In this document: positions 17,260 to 29,755 of the stretch, piece by piece
How positions within the stretch are numbered: position 1 is the first letter of the stretch
How the letters are laid out: each line of letters opens with the position of its first letter
NCBI GenBank assembly: GCA_937995735.1
Contig: CALKIZ010000085.1
Span: 1-64,000, forward strand
Reading direction: 5' to 3'
Length of the DNA: 64,000 bases
DNA from: an uncultured Neomegalonema sp.
GTDB lineage: Bacteria > Pseudomonadota > Alphaproteobacteria > Rhodobacterales > Rhodobacteraceae
Notes under the pieces: model-generated
Databases searched by the model: none
The model's input: the letters and a program-made list of their open reading frames with translations, nothing else
What the model was told of the DNA's origin: nothing
Translations under genes and position numbers: made by a program

Positions 17260-18090
17260 ATGGACGCTCAGTCTCGTGTTTTAGTCGACAATACGGCGCG
17301 CCTGAACGCCGGGCGAGCCTTATCTGCACGCCAGGAAAAGCTTCCACAAGATGCGCTGCGTTTATTGGCCGAAGAGGTCATAGCGCGTTTGGCGAGTCGC
17401 TATGCAAGCCAACCTATTGATCATACCCCAACCGATGAAGGCATTGCTGCCTTGGCGGATGCATTGCAGACTTCCGACTCGGACGCTGGGCTTAACTTTG
17501 TCCTCGACCTAAAGCGTAAGGGTATTTCTCGGGATACTGTCTATCTGGGATATATTAGCGGTGCTGCTCGTCTTTTGGGCGAGCGCTGGGTGAATGACGA
17601 CATCACATTTACTGATGTCACGATTGCTGCAGGGCATCTCTACGTCATTATGCGCGCATTGCGTCCGAATTTTATCTCAGATGTTGCGGATATCAAGAAA
17701 GGCGCGCGCGCACTCTTCTCGCCGACACCGGGCGAAGACCATACGCTCGGCATCATGATGGCCGCTGATATGTTCCGCGAGCGCGGATGGCAGATTGATT
17801 TACAAACCGGACTGGATCACGATGCATTGGTCGAGGCTGCTTCGGTCGGTCGCTATCCCATTATCGGGCTGTCGGCGGGGAGCGCAAAGATGATTGTACC
17901 GCTCACGCGGCTTATTGCATCGCTTCGCGTGATTAGTCCGGGGTCGGCAATTCTCGTCGGCGGTGAACTGGCGGCTATCGAACCTGAACTCGCTGAGATC
18001 GTTGATGCTGACAGTATTGCCGGAGATGCTCCGACGGCGATTAGAGAAATCGAACGGCTGTTTGATCTTTATTCAAAGGCCGAGCAATAA
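17260..18090 (+). CDS. cobalamin (B12)-binding domain regulator
   Basis: 276 aa, probably cytoplasmic. Residues ~65-140 form the four-helix cap seen before B12-binding domains (LGERWVNDDITFTDVTIAAG). Residues ~150-270 are a Rossmann-like cobalamin-binding domain with the lower axial ligand motif GEDHTLG (His161), and the glycine-rich turns VGRYPIIGLSAGS and ILVGGEL. The layout is that of AerR/PpaA-type regulators, which sense light or oxygen through B12 in relatives, rather than of a methyltransferase or mutase. No DNA-binding domain and no photosynthesis genes are seen nearby, so the target is unknown. A terminator overlaps its stop codon. Confidence 0.82.
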   Translation: MDAQSRVLVDNTARLNAGRALSARQEKLPQDALRLLAEEVIARLASRYASQPIDHTPTDEGIAALADALQTSDSDAGLNFVLDLKRKGISRDTVYLGYISGAARLLGERWVNDDITFTDVTIAAGHLYVIMRALRPNFISDVADIKKGARALFSPTPGEDHTLGIMMAADMFRERGWQIDLQTGLDHDALVEAASVGRYPIIGLSAGSAKMIVPLTRLIASLRVISPGSAILVGGELAAIEPELAEIVDADSIAGDAPTAIREIERLFDLYSKAEQ

Positions 18091-18117
18091 AGATCGGCCT
18101 TTCTTTGATTTTTGATG
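18075..18117 (+). terminator. intrinsic terminator of the B12-binding gene
   Basis: Inverted repeat AAAGGCCGA ... TCGGCCTTT (arms 18075-18083 and 18094-18102) followed by CTTTGATTTTT. The left arm lies in the last codons of the gene at 17260-18090. In reverse it could also serve the converging chpT transcript. Confidence 0.75.
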
Positions 18118-18129
18118 CATTGGGCAGTT

Positions 18130-18750
18130 CTAAATTGTCGCACTGATTTCGATGCGCTCTTCCTGGATGAGAACGGCAACAGTCGCCCCCAATGACCGGG
18201 AGATTTCATGAGTCAGGAACAGGCTCGATTGCTTGGCGTCAATTTCATTCAGCGCGGCTCCATTCTGTAAAATATCAGCCGAACTTTGCTGCATTCTTGC
18301 TTTGGGGCCTTCAGCAGAGATCATGAGGCTGGTCGCCCCTTCTTTACGCGCTCCGACATGCAAAGTGCCGCCGCGCGGTAACGACTCATATCCAATCAGG
18401 ATAAAATTCAACAATAACTTCACCGCTTCTTTGTCGAGCATCACCTCGCCCGCCCGCCAGTCGAGGGATACCGGCGTGCCTTTTGTTAGGGACTCCGCAA
18501 GTTCTTTGGCATCATCCAGAGGAATGTTCTCAGCCATCGACCCGGCAACCCCGAAACAGATCCGCATGAATTGCAATTTTGCTGAAGCGGATGCCGCGCT
18601 GGACCGGATCAGGTTCATTGCCATATCGCGCATTTCAGAATCTTGTTCGTCCGCAAGGATCTCTAACCCGTTGTTCACGGCACTCACCGGGCTGATGAGA
18701 TCGTGGCAAATGCGCGAACTGAGCAGGGTGGCTAAAGTGAGGTCAGTCAT
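18130..18750 (-). CDS. chpT: histidine phosphotransferase ChpT
   Basis: 206 aa. ChpT passes phosphate from the hybrid kinase CckA to the regulators CtrA and CpdR, controlling the cell cycle in Caulobacter and motility or gene transfer in Rhodobacterales. Seen: the phosphoacceptor motif SRICHDLISPVSAVNNGLE with His16, the dimerisation helices up to ~80, and a C-terminal pseudo-ATPase fold (LLNFILIGYESLPRGG; LFLTHEISRSLGATVAV) that lacks the real ATP-binding G-boxes, as expected for ChpT. The start has GGAG about 13 bases upstream, rather far. cckA, ctrA and cpdR are not in this window. Confidence 0.88.
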   Translation of the reverse strand: MTDLTLATLLSSRICHDLISPVSAVNNGLEILADEQDSEMRDMAMNLIRSSAASASAKLQFMRICFGVAGSMAENIPLDDAKELAESLTKGTPVSLDWRAGEVMLDKEAVKLLLNFILIGYESLPRGGTLHVGARKEGATSLMISAEGPKARMQQSSADILQNGAALNEIDAKQSSLFLTHEISRSLGATVAVLIQEERIEISATI

Positions 18751-18793
18751 TGAGATTATAAAACTCCAAAGCGCTGCAATTGAATAAGTAAAT

Positions 18794-18807
18794 TCACCTT
18801 GAGGTGA
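18794..18807. promoter_or_regulatory. palindrome upstream of chpT
   Basis: Perfect inverted repeat TCACCT-TG-AGGTGA about 45 bases before the chpT start, with a related GGTGATTTACC stretch downstream. A possible operator; no known site matches. Confidence 0.3.
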
Positions 18808-18913
18808 GAGATTTCAGGGTGATTTACCTTATAGTTGTGTATAGGATTAGTGAACAAAACTTAACGAAAAATTTGTAAAGTTACGGCGGAACCTTAGTCG
18901 TTCGGAATACACG

Positions 18914-20242
18914 TTAATTCTCATTACCAGCGCGCGCGAAATTATCTTCGAGCGGTTTAAGGATATAGCTCATTGGAGTCCGCTTGCCGGTTTCAATAAA
19001 GATTTCGGCGGGCAGACCCGGCACTAACTCGTTTTCGCTGCCAAGCCGCTCGCGCTCTTCATTCGACAGTAAAACCTCGACCGCAAAGAACGGCGTGCCG
19101 GTGACTTCATCAATTTTACGGTCATAAGAGACTTTGGCGACTTTGCCGTTTAGTTCAGGCGTCGTTCGCTGGTTAAATGTGCTGAACCTAACTCTGGCCG
19201 GACCACCGATATTGATTTGATCCCTTTTTGTCGGCTCCACCTTTGCTTCAAGCACCAGCCGGTCAGTCGTGGGAACAATGTTCATGATAGTTTGTCCCGG
19301 CGAGACAACAGCACCAGCTGCAAAAACGGATAAATCCTGCACAACACCAGCTTGCGGCGAGACAAGTTGAATTTTTCTAATGCTTTCATCTGCAACCACG
19401 ATACGTTGTTGGATTTCGTTTACCTGTCCCTGAACTTCGCGCAGTTCGGAAATTGCTTCTTCTCGGCGACTTTCGCGTAAGCGGGTCATTTCGATCCGCG
19501 TTTCTTGTATCTGGCGCACGAGACCTGCATTGTTAGAATTAAGTGCGCCGATCTCCCCTTCGATCCGGGCTTTCTCGCGCAGGATTTCTTGTAGACGAGT
19601 TTCGGTTGTCAGTCCTTGACCAAGCAAAGTGCGGACACGGGTTCGCTCTCCGTCAATCGACACAAGTTGTTCTCTGAACGAGGCGAGGCGGGAGGATGAT
19701 CCTGTAATCTCGCTCTGAACTTGTCCAACGCGCTCGCGTAGCTGCGCGGCTTGTTGGCGATAACCGGTTAGGCGGGCATTGAAGAGACTTTGCTGATCTT
19801 GAATAACCTTTGCAACGTCAGAGTTTCGGCGGGCTTTGGTGAGCAATTGTTGAGGGAAAGAAAGGCTGGTGCTGCTGTCACGCTCTGCGAGGAGGCGCAC
19901 CTCCCTTGCTTTAAGCTCATTAATTTGCCCTTCAAGGATCGCCCGTGTTGCATCTTGAGTGATTTGCTCCAGCCGTAACAAAGGTTGACCGTCGGCGACT
20001 GTTTCGCCTTCGCGGACGAAAATCTCACCAACGACACCACCTTCAAGATGCTGGACGGGCTTTTGTTTAGTTTCAACACGCAGCTCACCAGAGGCAACGA
20101 CAGCACCGCTAATTTCCGTCTGGGTTGCCCACCAACCGCCGCCGCCAAATAATGCGGCGATAATGATTGTTCCAAAGAAAGTATGCTTGCCTGCTTTCCA
20201 GCGCCCCGGATCGTGGGCGTAATTTTGCTTTGGATTTTTCAT
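18914..20242 (-). CDS. type I secretion periplasmic adaptor (HlyD/PrtE family)
   Basis: 442 aa. A short cytoplasmic N-terminus, one membrane helix (TFFGTIIIAALFGGGGWWA, residues ~20-40), a lipoyl/barrel part (VQHLEGGVVGEIFVREGETV), a long coiled-coil hairpin (about 100-290), and the returning barrel domain (LVSPQAGVVQDLSVFAAGAVV; VPGLPAEIFIETGKRTPMSYILKPL), the last motif being the type I secretion membrane-fusion signature. It bridges the inner-membrane ABC exporter to the TolC-like outer channel. Its start overlaps the end of the ATPase gene by 4 bases. No outer-membrane channel or RTX-type substrate gene lies in this window. Confidence 0.93.
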   Translation of the reverse strand: MKNPKQNYAHDPGRWKAGKHTFFGTIIIAALFGGGGWWATQTEISGAVVASGELRVETKQKPVQHLEGGVVGEIFVREGETVADGQPLLRLEQITQDATRAILEGQINELKAREVRLLAERDSSTSLSFPQQLLTKARRNSDVAKVIQDQQSLFNARLTGYRQQAAQLRERVGQVQSEITGSSSRLASFREQLVSIDGERTRVRTLLGQGLTTETRLQEILREKARIEGEIGALNSNNAGLVRQIQETRIEMTRLRESRREEAISELREVQGQVNEIQQRIVVADESIRKIQLVSPQAGVVQDLSVFAAGAVVSPGQTIMNIVPTTDRLVLEAKVEPTKRDQINIGGPARVRFSTFNQRTTPELNGKVAKVSYDRKIDEVTGTPFFAVEVLLSNEERERLGSENELVPGLPAEIFIETGKRTPMSYILKPLEDNFARAGNEN

Positions 20243-21984
20243 TGCGGCAAGCCTCCTGCAGCGGCACGATTAATCGGCGTAACCTGAGCATGGTTTGTGG
20301 TTGTCTGCCGCAGAATCTCATCGCGGGGACCAAACGCCTGCTGTTGACCATCTTTCATCACAAGAAGTTTGTCACAGGCTGCGATTGCGCTTGGCCGGTG
20401 TGCCATAACGATCACGGCACTGCCGCGCTCTTTGGCATCGCGGATGGCTTGAACTAAGGTAGCCTCACCTTCGGCGTCGAGATTTGCGTTCGGTTCATCG
20501 AAAATAAGCAGAGGCGGATCGCCATAAAGTGCGCGCGCCAAACCAACACGCTGGCGCTGCCCGCCGGATAATTGTCCACCGCCTTCGCCGATCTCGGTGT
20601 CATACCCGTTCGGTAATCCAACGATCATTCGGTGTGCGCCGCCCCGTTGAGCCGCCTGAACCACTTCGCCTTCGTTCATATCAGGTGATAGACGAGCGAT
20701 ATTCTGAGCAATTGTTCCGGCAAACAGTCCGACATCCTGAGGCAAATAACCGATGCGCCGCCCAAGTTCAGTGTCACTCCATTGATCGAGCGTTGCACCG
20801 TCAAAGCGAATTTCTCCCGCTAACGGAGGCCAAACGCCGACTAGGGCGCGCGCTAAGGTCGATTTTCCACTGGCGCTAGGTCCGATCACGCCAACGGCTT
20901 CACCGGGTTGGACATCAAAAGAAATGCCTCGAATAATTGGAGTCCGCTCTCCAGCAGGCGCAACAGCGAGGCCGGAAATTTTAAGTTTTGGTTTTGGCTC
21001 TGGTAGGGTGGTCTTTTGATCGGATACCGGGGTAACGGCAAAAAATTCTTGTAAGGCCCGCGCACCGCGCCGTGCGCGGATAAAGACGCGCCAGTTTGCA
21101 ATTGCCTGATCTACAGGGGCGAGCGCCCGGCCCATCAAAATCGATGATGCGATCATGACACCCGGAGAGATTTCTTGTTTCACAGCCAACCATGCTCCTA
21201 AAGCAAGAATGGCTGATTGCAGAAACATGCGAAATGTTTTTGAAAATGTTTGGAAAAATCCTGCGCGGGTAGAGTGTTGCATCTGCGCGCCCAATGCTTT
21301 CCCGCGCATTTCTCCCCATCGACCCCGGGCGGCATCGCCCATGCCCAGCGCGCGAACGGTTTCAGCTTCGCGACGCATGGACTCTGAAAATTTCTCGCTT
21401 TCAGCGGCGGCGGTGCGGGAGTCGATCTCCGGTTGCGCAGTCATGATCTGGTTGAGCAATGCAATCAAAAACAATACGATTGCGGCAGCGAGAGCGAATG
21501 CGCCAAGCAAAGGATGGAACAAGAAAATCGCACCGAGGTAAATTGGAACCCAAGGAGCATCAAAGAAAGCAAATGGCGCGTTTCCGGATAGAAATTGCTG
21601 GATAGATTCAAGATCACGTAATGCAGCGGCGGGCCTCGCCCGTTCTGCCGGGGCTAGGGCACGGCGCAAAACGCCATCAAATACCCGCCCGTCTAACATC
21701 GCTTGAAAGCGCGCTCCCGCATTCGCCAAAATGCGGCTCCGCAAAAAATCAAGCACGCCCATTATCAGAAATAATCCTGCAACAAGTGCGAAGAGCACCA
21801 CAAGAGTTTCCTGACTTCCGCTAGCCAACACCCGATCATAGACCTGCAGCATGAACATGGGGCCGGTCAGCATTAAAAGATTCACGAAGCAGCTAAAAAT
21901 ACCAGCGACTATGAATAGTCCACGCGCTGACCAAAAGGCTTTGCGATACTCGGCACGACCTTTAGCAAGCTGCGGTGATATCAT
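20239..21984 (-). CDS. type I secretion permease/ATPase (PrtD family)
   Basis: 581 aa. N-terminal membrane domain with about six helices (residues ~20-300; GLFIVAGIFSCFVNLLMLTGPMFMLQVYDRVLASGS is the family's typical start region) and a C-terminal ATPase: Walker A GPSASGKST, signature LSGGQRQRVGLARAL, Walker B PLLIFDEP, switch His in VIVMAHRPSA. There is no N-terminal C39 peptidase-like domain, so PrtD/AprD type rather than HlyB. It exports proteins with a C-terminal signal directly to the medium. It forms a two-gene operon with the adaptor. Confidence 0.94.
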   Translation of the reverse strand: MISPQLAKGRAEYRKAFWSARGLFIVAGIFSCFVNLLMLTGPMFMLQVYDRVLASGSQETLVVLFALVAGLFLIMGVLDFLRSRILANAGARFQAMLDGRVFDGVLRRALAPAERARPAAALRDLESIQQFLSGNAPFAFFDAPWVPIYLGAIFLFHPLLGAFALAAAIVLFLIALLNQIMTAQPEIDSRTAAAESEKFSESMRREAETVRALGMGDAARGRWGEMRGKALGAQMQHSTRAGFFQTFSKTFRMFLQSAILALGAWLAVKQEISPGVMIASSILMGRALAPVDQAIANWRVFIRARRGARALQEFFAVTPVSDQKTTLPEPKPKLKISGLAVAPAGERTPIIRGISFDVQPGEAVGVIGPSASGKSTLARALVGVWPPLAGEIRFDGATLDQWSDTELGRRIGYLPQDVGLFAGTIAQNIARLSPDMNEGEVVQAAQRGGAHRMIVGLPNGYDTEIGEGGGQLSGGQRQRVGLARALYGDPPLLIFDEPNANLDAEGEATLVQAIRDAKERGSAVIVMAHRPSAIAACDKLLVMKDGQQQAFGPRDEILRQTTTNHAQVTPINRAAAGGLPQ

Positions 21985-22160
21985 TTTGTTTTCTCATTTA
22001 AGTGCAGACCAATCGGTGGGCCACAATATTGTCGCCTGATAAGTATTGGACAGCTTTTGATACTAGGGGAGATCTTTCAAATGCTAATGAACGATACGTT
22101 ACATTTTAAGGTTAATTTATACAGCATAGCGCCCTCCATAGATGCAATGCGCAGGGACGA
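21985..22160. other. upstream region of the type I secretion operon
   Basis: About 175 bases holding the probable promoter of the secretion operon. A TTAAGGTTAATTTAT stretch (22107-22121) is close to, but not, a full CtrA box (TTAA-N7-TTAA). A 66-codon ORF on the plus strand here looks random. Confidence 0.35.
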
Positions 22161-22331
22161 TCAGATGTATGAAGCAGCTGTCAAAACTCCGAAGGTCGTT
22201 ACTGAAACGACGATTCCAGCTATCAGCCCTTTATGGATACAGTCAGCTGTCTTTTGACCACGCCGTTTGAAGACTAAGAATGTAACCGCAAAACAAGCGA
22301 TAAAAAGCACAATTATTGGCATTTTTCGCAT
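22161..22331 (-). CDS. small two-helix membrane protein
   Basis: I translated the minus strand by hand: ATG at 22331 to TGA at 22161, 56 aa. The product has two hydrophobic segments (PIIVLFIACFAVTFLVF and GLIAGIVVSVTTFGVLTAA) joined by a short basic/polar loop with one Cys (KRRGQKTADCIHK). The start follows TTGGAA closely, a weak ribosome site. No family recognised. It lies upstream of the type I secretion operon on the same strand and downstream of ftsB, with gaps on both sides. Confidence 0.5.
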   Translation of the reverse strand: MRKMPIIVLFIACFAVTFLVFKRRGQKTADCIHKGLIAGIVVSVTTFGVLTAASYI

Positions 22332-22428
22332 TTCCAATCAGAATAAAGTTGTATTTAACGCATACCTTTGACGCCAAATTGAACTGGTTCACATTTTCAG
22401 CAGAAAACACGTCGGTTAAGAAACAAAT

Positions 22429-22751
22429 CTAATTGGCGATTAAAAATACTTCTTCCCGGCCAATCATACCCAGCACGTCCCGCGCCCGTTCGTCCAGCAA
22501 ATCCAAATCAAGCGCTTCTGTACGCAAACCTGAGTTTCGTTTAAGCAACGCGGTTTCTTGATTTTCGAGTATTGCGATTGTTCGTTTCGCCGTAGCGAAT
22601 TCTCGTTGTGTTTTGTCTAATGCAATATGCCCGTAGTTGCCGGTGAATATCTGTAAGCTGAAAAACCAGAGCAAAGCCAGCAATGCCACCGGCAATGCCA
22701 ATGACACGGAGTACCCGCCAAACTTACGAAAAATCGACATTTCCGTCCTCA

Positions 22752-22752
<1 letters not shown>
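22429..22752 (-). CDS. ftsB: septum formation initiator (FtsB/DivIC family)
   Basis: 107 aa. One membrane helix near the N-terminus (SLALPVALLALLWFFSLQI) followed by a coiled coil (about residues 40-80, TQREFATAKRTIAILENQETALLKRN) and the conserved LDLLDERARDVLGM end. FtsB acts with FtsL and FtsQ in the divisome. Its ATG overlaps the eno stop codon in a TAATG junction, so it is translated with eno, an arrangement common in proteobacteria. Confidence 0.9.
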
Positions 22753-24056
<1,304 letters not shown>

Positions 24057-24169
24057 TTACCGCAGTGCAGCAAAAAAAGAAAGCGGCAGCGTCGTGCTGT
24101 TTCCGCACGGAAGTTTAGCTCCAATAGGCGACGAATGTTAACAGAATGTCTTTTTGGCATCTGAACAAG

Positions 24170-24197
24170 AAAAACCCCGCCATACGGCGGGGTTTTG
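24170..24197 (-). terminator. intrinsic terminator of ilvC
   Basis: Strong inverted repeat AAAACCCCGCC-atac-GGCGGGGTTTT, about 25 bases after the ilvC stop; on the minus strand the stem is followed by TTTTTCTTG. The symmetric flanks mean it could also stop plus-strand transcription. Confidence 0.9.
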
Positions 24198-24221
24198 TAA
24201 AGTTTAATCCTGATCTTGAAC

Positions 24222-26592
<2,371 letters not shown>

Positions 26593-26658
26593 CGTATTTC
26601 GTCTCCCCGAGTTTTCGCGGGGCTTTCATAGCCTGCCTTGCCCCGCTATGACAGAGGT

Positions 26659-28212
26659 ATGAGCAGCTTGTTTGAAGATGATGAGGACGATGGCCCGTCC
26701 GCGCAAACGAAAGCCAAGACAAATCAGACGGAACTAACCGTTTCGGAATTGTCGGCGGCGGTGAAGCGTACTGTTGAAGATCGTTTCGGCCTCGTGCGGG
26801 TGCGGGCAGAGATCGGTCGTGTCTCGCGGCCTCGTTCCGGCCATATCTATCTTAGCCTTAAAGACGACAAAGCGGTGATCGACGGTGTGATGTGGAAGGG
26901 CGTTGCCTCGCGGCTTAGTATACAGCCCGAAGAAGGTCTTGAGGTTGTCGTCACCGGAAAGCTGACCACCTTCCCCGGCCAATCAAAATACCAGATCGTC
27001 ATCGACAAGATGGAACCTGCGGGTGCGGGTGCGCTCATGGCGATGCTGGAGGCGCGGCGCAAAGCGCTGACCGCCGAAGGGCTGTTTGATACTGAAAGAA
27101 AGCGGGCTATACCGTCTCTCCCTCAAGTGATTGGTGTCGTCACCTCGCCCTCTGGTGCGGTGATACGGGATATTCTTCACCGGCTATCCGAGCGTTTCCC
27201 GTGCCATGTGCTTGTGTGGCCGGTCGCTGTGCAAGGCGAGAAATGCGCCGCAGAAGTTGCCGCTGCTATTCACGGCTTTGACGCCATTGCCGCTGGTGGC
27301 CCGATACCGCGCCCCGATGTTTTGATCGTTGCAAGGGGGGGCGGGTCACTCGAAGACCTTTGGGGCTTTAACGAAGAGATTGTCGTTCGTGCCGCCGCAG
27401 AATGCTCGATCCCTTTAATCTCTGCGGTGGGCCACGAGACGGATACCACGCTGATAGATCATGCCGCAGACTTGCGTGCACCAACCCCGACCGGGGCCGC
27501 CGAAAAAGCTGTCCCTGTTAGAGCGGACCTGATTGCCCAGGTCGATACGCTCTCGGCACGCCGTCTTCGCGCCATGCAACGCAGCCTTCGTGATGCACGA
27601 GAGCGCGTAGTTCAGAGTGCGCGTGTGCTGCCCAAACCCGAAGCATTGCTCGCTGAGAAACGGCAACAACTTGATCTGGCCGTAGAGCGTTTGCCGCGTG
27701 GTCCGGCAAGTGTAGTGCGCGAAAAGACACAGGCGTTGAGACTGACTGCCGATAGATTGCCCCGCGCCTTTGCCGCCAGAATGGAACAAACAAAGTCGGC
27801 ACTCGCGGCAAGTCGTGCGTCGCTCCGGCCCGTGTCCCTTCAAGCCCGCATCCGCGAAGCACAAGGATCGTCGCAAGCGCAGGCCAAACGCCTCCATGCC
27901 GCTGCGCCGCGTATCGCGATGCGAAAGCGCGACGGGTTAAATGCCCTGACCCGCACGCTGAACTCGCTGTCTTATTTGCGGGTCTTGGATCGAGGCTATG
28001 CTGTCGTGCGAGGCGATGATGGTAAGATCATCGCTGATGCCGCGACGATTGCGGCGGGCGATTCTCTGTCGATTGAGTTCAAAGAACGCAAGACGGTCGC
28101 CGCCACCGCAGGCGAAGGCACCCCCGCCCCCTTTGCGAAAAAGCGCAAGGCGAAGACAGCTGCTAAACTCAAACCAACCCCGCCTGAACAGACGGATTTG
28201 TTTGGGGAGTAG
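26659..28212 (+). CDS. xseA: exonuclease VII large subunit
   Basis: About 517 aa. Catalytic subunit of the single-strand exonuclease VII. Seen: an N-terminal OB-fold (LTVSELSAAVKRTVEDRFG; SGHIYLSLKD), the catalytic region (VITSPSGAVIRD-like segment, VARGGGSLEDLWGFNEE, SAVGHETDTTLID), a long coiled-coil stretch, and a Lys/Pro-rich tail ending EQTDLFGE. The ATG at 26659 is chosen, though its AGAGG is only one base upstream; a TTG at 26638 is the other candidate. xseB is not nearby. Confidence 0.94.
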   Translation: MSSLFEDDEDDGPSAQTKAKTNQTELTVSELSAAVKRTVEDRFGLVRVRAEIGRVSRPRSGHIYLSLKDDKAVIDGVMWKGVASRLSIQPEEGLEVVVTGKLTTFPGQSKYQIVIDKMEPAGAGALMAMLEARRKALTAEGLFDTERKRAIPSLPQVIGVVTSPSGAVIRDILHRLSERFPCHVLVWPVAVQGEKCAAEVAAAIHGFDAIAAGGPIPRPDVLIVARGGGSLEDLWGFNEEIVVRAAAECSIPLISAVGHETDTTLIDHAADLRAPTPTGAAEKAVPVRADLIAQVDTLSARRLRAMQRSLRDARERVVQSARVLPKPEALLAEKRQQLDLAVERLPRGPASVVREKTQALRLTADRLPRAFAARMEQTKSALAASRASLRPVSLQARIREAQGSSQAQAKRLHAAAPRIAMRKRDGLNALTRTLNSLSYLRVLDRGYAVVRGDDGKIIADAATIAAGDSLSIEFKERKTVAATAGEGTPAPFAKKRKAKTAAKLKPTPPEQTDLFGE

Positions 28213-28258
28213 TGCCTCGGGGTGAATGATTTTCCCGTTATGAGTTGAGCCGTTCCGA

Positions 28259-28281
28259 GGGGTGGTGCGAAGCGCCGCCCC
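28259..28281. terminator. GC-rich hairpin after xseA
   Basis: Inverted repeat GGGGTGGTGC-gaa-GCGCCGCCCC, ten pairs with two G-T wobbles, 47 bases past the xseA stop. No clear T-run follows, so it may be a transcript-stabilising hairpin or a dispersed palindrome instead. Confidence 0.45.
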
Positions 28282-28344
28282 GTGGATTGGGCTTTGTTTG
28301 GAATCTACATTCCAAGAGAGTTGATCGCGACGCTCGAAAACTGA

Positions 28345-29622
28345 TCATATGCGGTCTCTCGAATTAAGCGCGTGAGCATTGTGATGATCGATACCGAGTT
28401 CGACGCCTTGTTTTCGGGCAATTAATTTGACGTAACCACGTAACATGTTTTCGCTAAATTCATACCATCCAGCACCCCGACCGACGATAATGCACCCGTG
28501 CCTTTTGGTTTTCAAAGTGTTCAAGCGGTTGTCGAATTTTTTCTTGTCGAGAGCAGTTCGATTTGAACGGCTTTCCATCATCGGTAGATAAGAGCTTTCA
28601 TATATCTCAGAGGATTGACGACTCAGCGTTGGCCGGTCGACTAACGACCAGAGTACCTCTTCATAATCGTCACGATATTTTTTTGTAGCATTGTCATATG
28701 ACTCTTTGAGTAACGACAATGCGTGTTCAACGGCTCGTTCTATACCATCACCGAAGTGTTTGAGTGAAACTCGTGAAACATCATTCGAATCGTCAAAAGC
28801 ACTCCAATACGTTTGTTCGCAAACAAGATGTGTGAAGTATGGAAAGCCGTCGCTTAGAATTGCAATGCGAAGAACGGTTTCTCTGTCGATTTGTAGGCCG
28901 AGGCCCGCTGCAGAAGTTTCAACGATTTTCCAAAGTGATCCGTCATCTAAGCGTTCGAGTTCTATCGGAGTGATTGCTCTTCCCGCAGAGTAGTGTTGGC
29001 CAAGTAGGTCATGCATGGATGACCCTATCCCGCAAAATATTAGCTTGATGGCAATTTCTTGATCCGAAATTTGTTTAATGAGTTCCGCAAATTTTGCTTG
29101 ATCCTCTTTACTAACTAGTCGGTCAAATTCATCAATTACGACCACTGGAATTTGACCGTGGCACGCAGAAACATACTTCAGCGCGTCTACAGCGTCGTTG
29201 AGGGTTTCGACAATTGGTTGCTCACCACTATCAATAGTAGTTTTTAAGCTTGCCGAAACGAATGGCAGTTTTACAGAACCGGAAACTTTTAGCTTGTTTC
29301 CTTTAAATTCAGCGTAAACGCGCTTTGCAACAGTGGCGATTACCGTTTCGAAAGTCTCACCAGTTCCGCAGGCTACTCTCACGGGCTCATTTATTGAAGG
29401 GTGAAATTGAATTGCGGAAGTTTGAGCCAACGAGGTTTTGCCTACTCCTCGATCACCGTGAATAAAAATATGTCGACCTTTAACGGCTAAACTTCTTCGA
29501 ATTTCTGTTAAGCTTTTTTCTCTACCTTGCAAATCTTCTTCTGATCGGATTGGATCCGAAGGACTCAAAAGTTGGTTTAAACGGGACGAAAATGACGTTT
29601 CGTTAAATTCTCTAATTGCCAC
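28345..29622 (-). CDS. orphan AAA/ORC-like ATPase
   Basis: 425 aa. Residues ~30-260 form an AAA-type ATPase: Walker A GDRGVGKTS (56-64), Walker B VVVIDEFD (159-166), a sensor-1-like segment (IKLIFCGIGSS), then a helical lid and a winged-helix-like C-terminus (FDNRLNTLKTKRHGCIIVGRG). The layout is that of ORC/STAND-like bacterial ATPases of unknown role. Base composition is clearly more AT-rich than the flanking xseA and esterase genes, which suggests horizontal gain. There is no partner gene: neighbours are housekeeping genes on either side. A defence or stress function is possible but not supported by anything specific. Confidence 0.75.
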   Translation of the reverse strand: MAIREFNETSFSSRLNQLLSPSDPIRSEEDLQGREKSLTEIRRSLAVKGRHIFIHGDRGVGKTSLAQTSAIQFHPSINEPVRVACGTGETFETVIATVAKRVYAEFKGNKLKVSGSVKLPFVSASLKTTIDSGEQPIVETLNDAVDALKYVSACHGQIPVVVIDEFDRLVSKEDQAKFAELIKQISDQEIAIKLIFCGIGSSMHDLLGQHYSAGRAITPIELERLDDGSLWKIVETSAAGLGLQIDRETVLRIAILSDGFPYFTHLVCEQTYWSAFDDSNDVSRVSLKHFGDGIERAVEHALSLLKESYDNATKKYRDDYEEVLWSLVDRPTLSRQSSEIYESSYLPMMESRSNRTALDKKKFDNRLNTLKTKRHGCIIVGRGAGWYEFSENMLRGYVKLIARKQGVELGIDHHNAHALNSRDRI

Positions 29623-29755
29623 ATAATCTCCTCACCGAATTGTTTTTTCTAAGATGGTAGAATTGAGCGGAGGTTTCAATCAATTTTCATTAAAATTCGT
29701 TATTGCTATTTGCCTTGTAATAAAAACGTTAGCGTATCACTGGTCGATAATTTTT

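Noticed and set aside
22057-22257. A 66-codon plus-strand ORF before the type I secretion operon.
   Set aside because: Mostly opposite the better 56-aa membrane ORF on the minus strand and without domain or good start.
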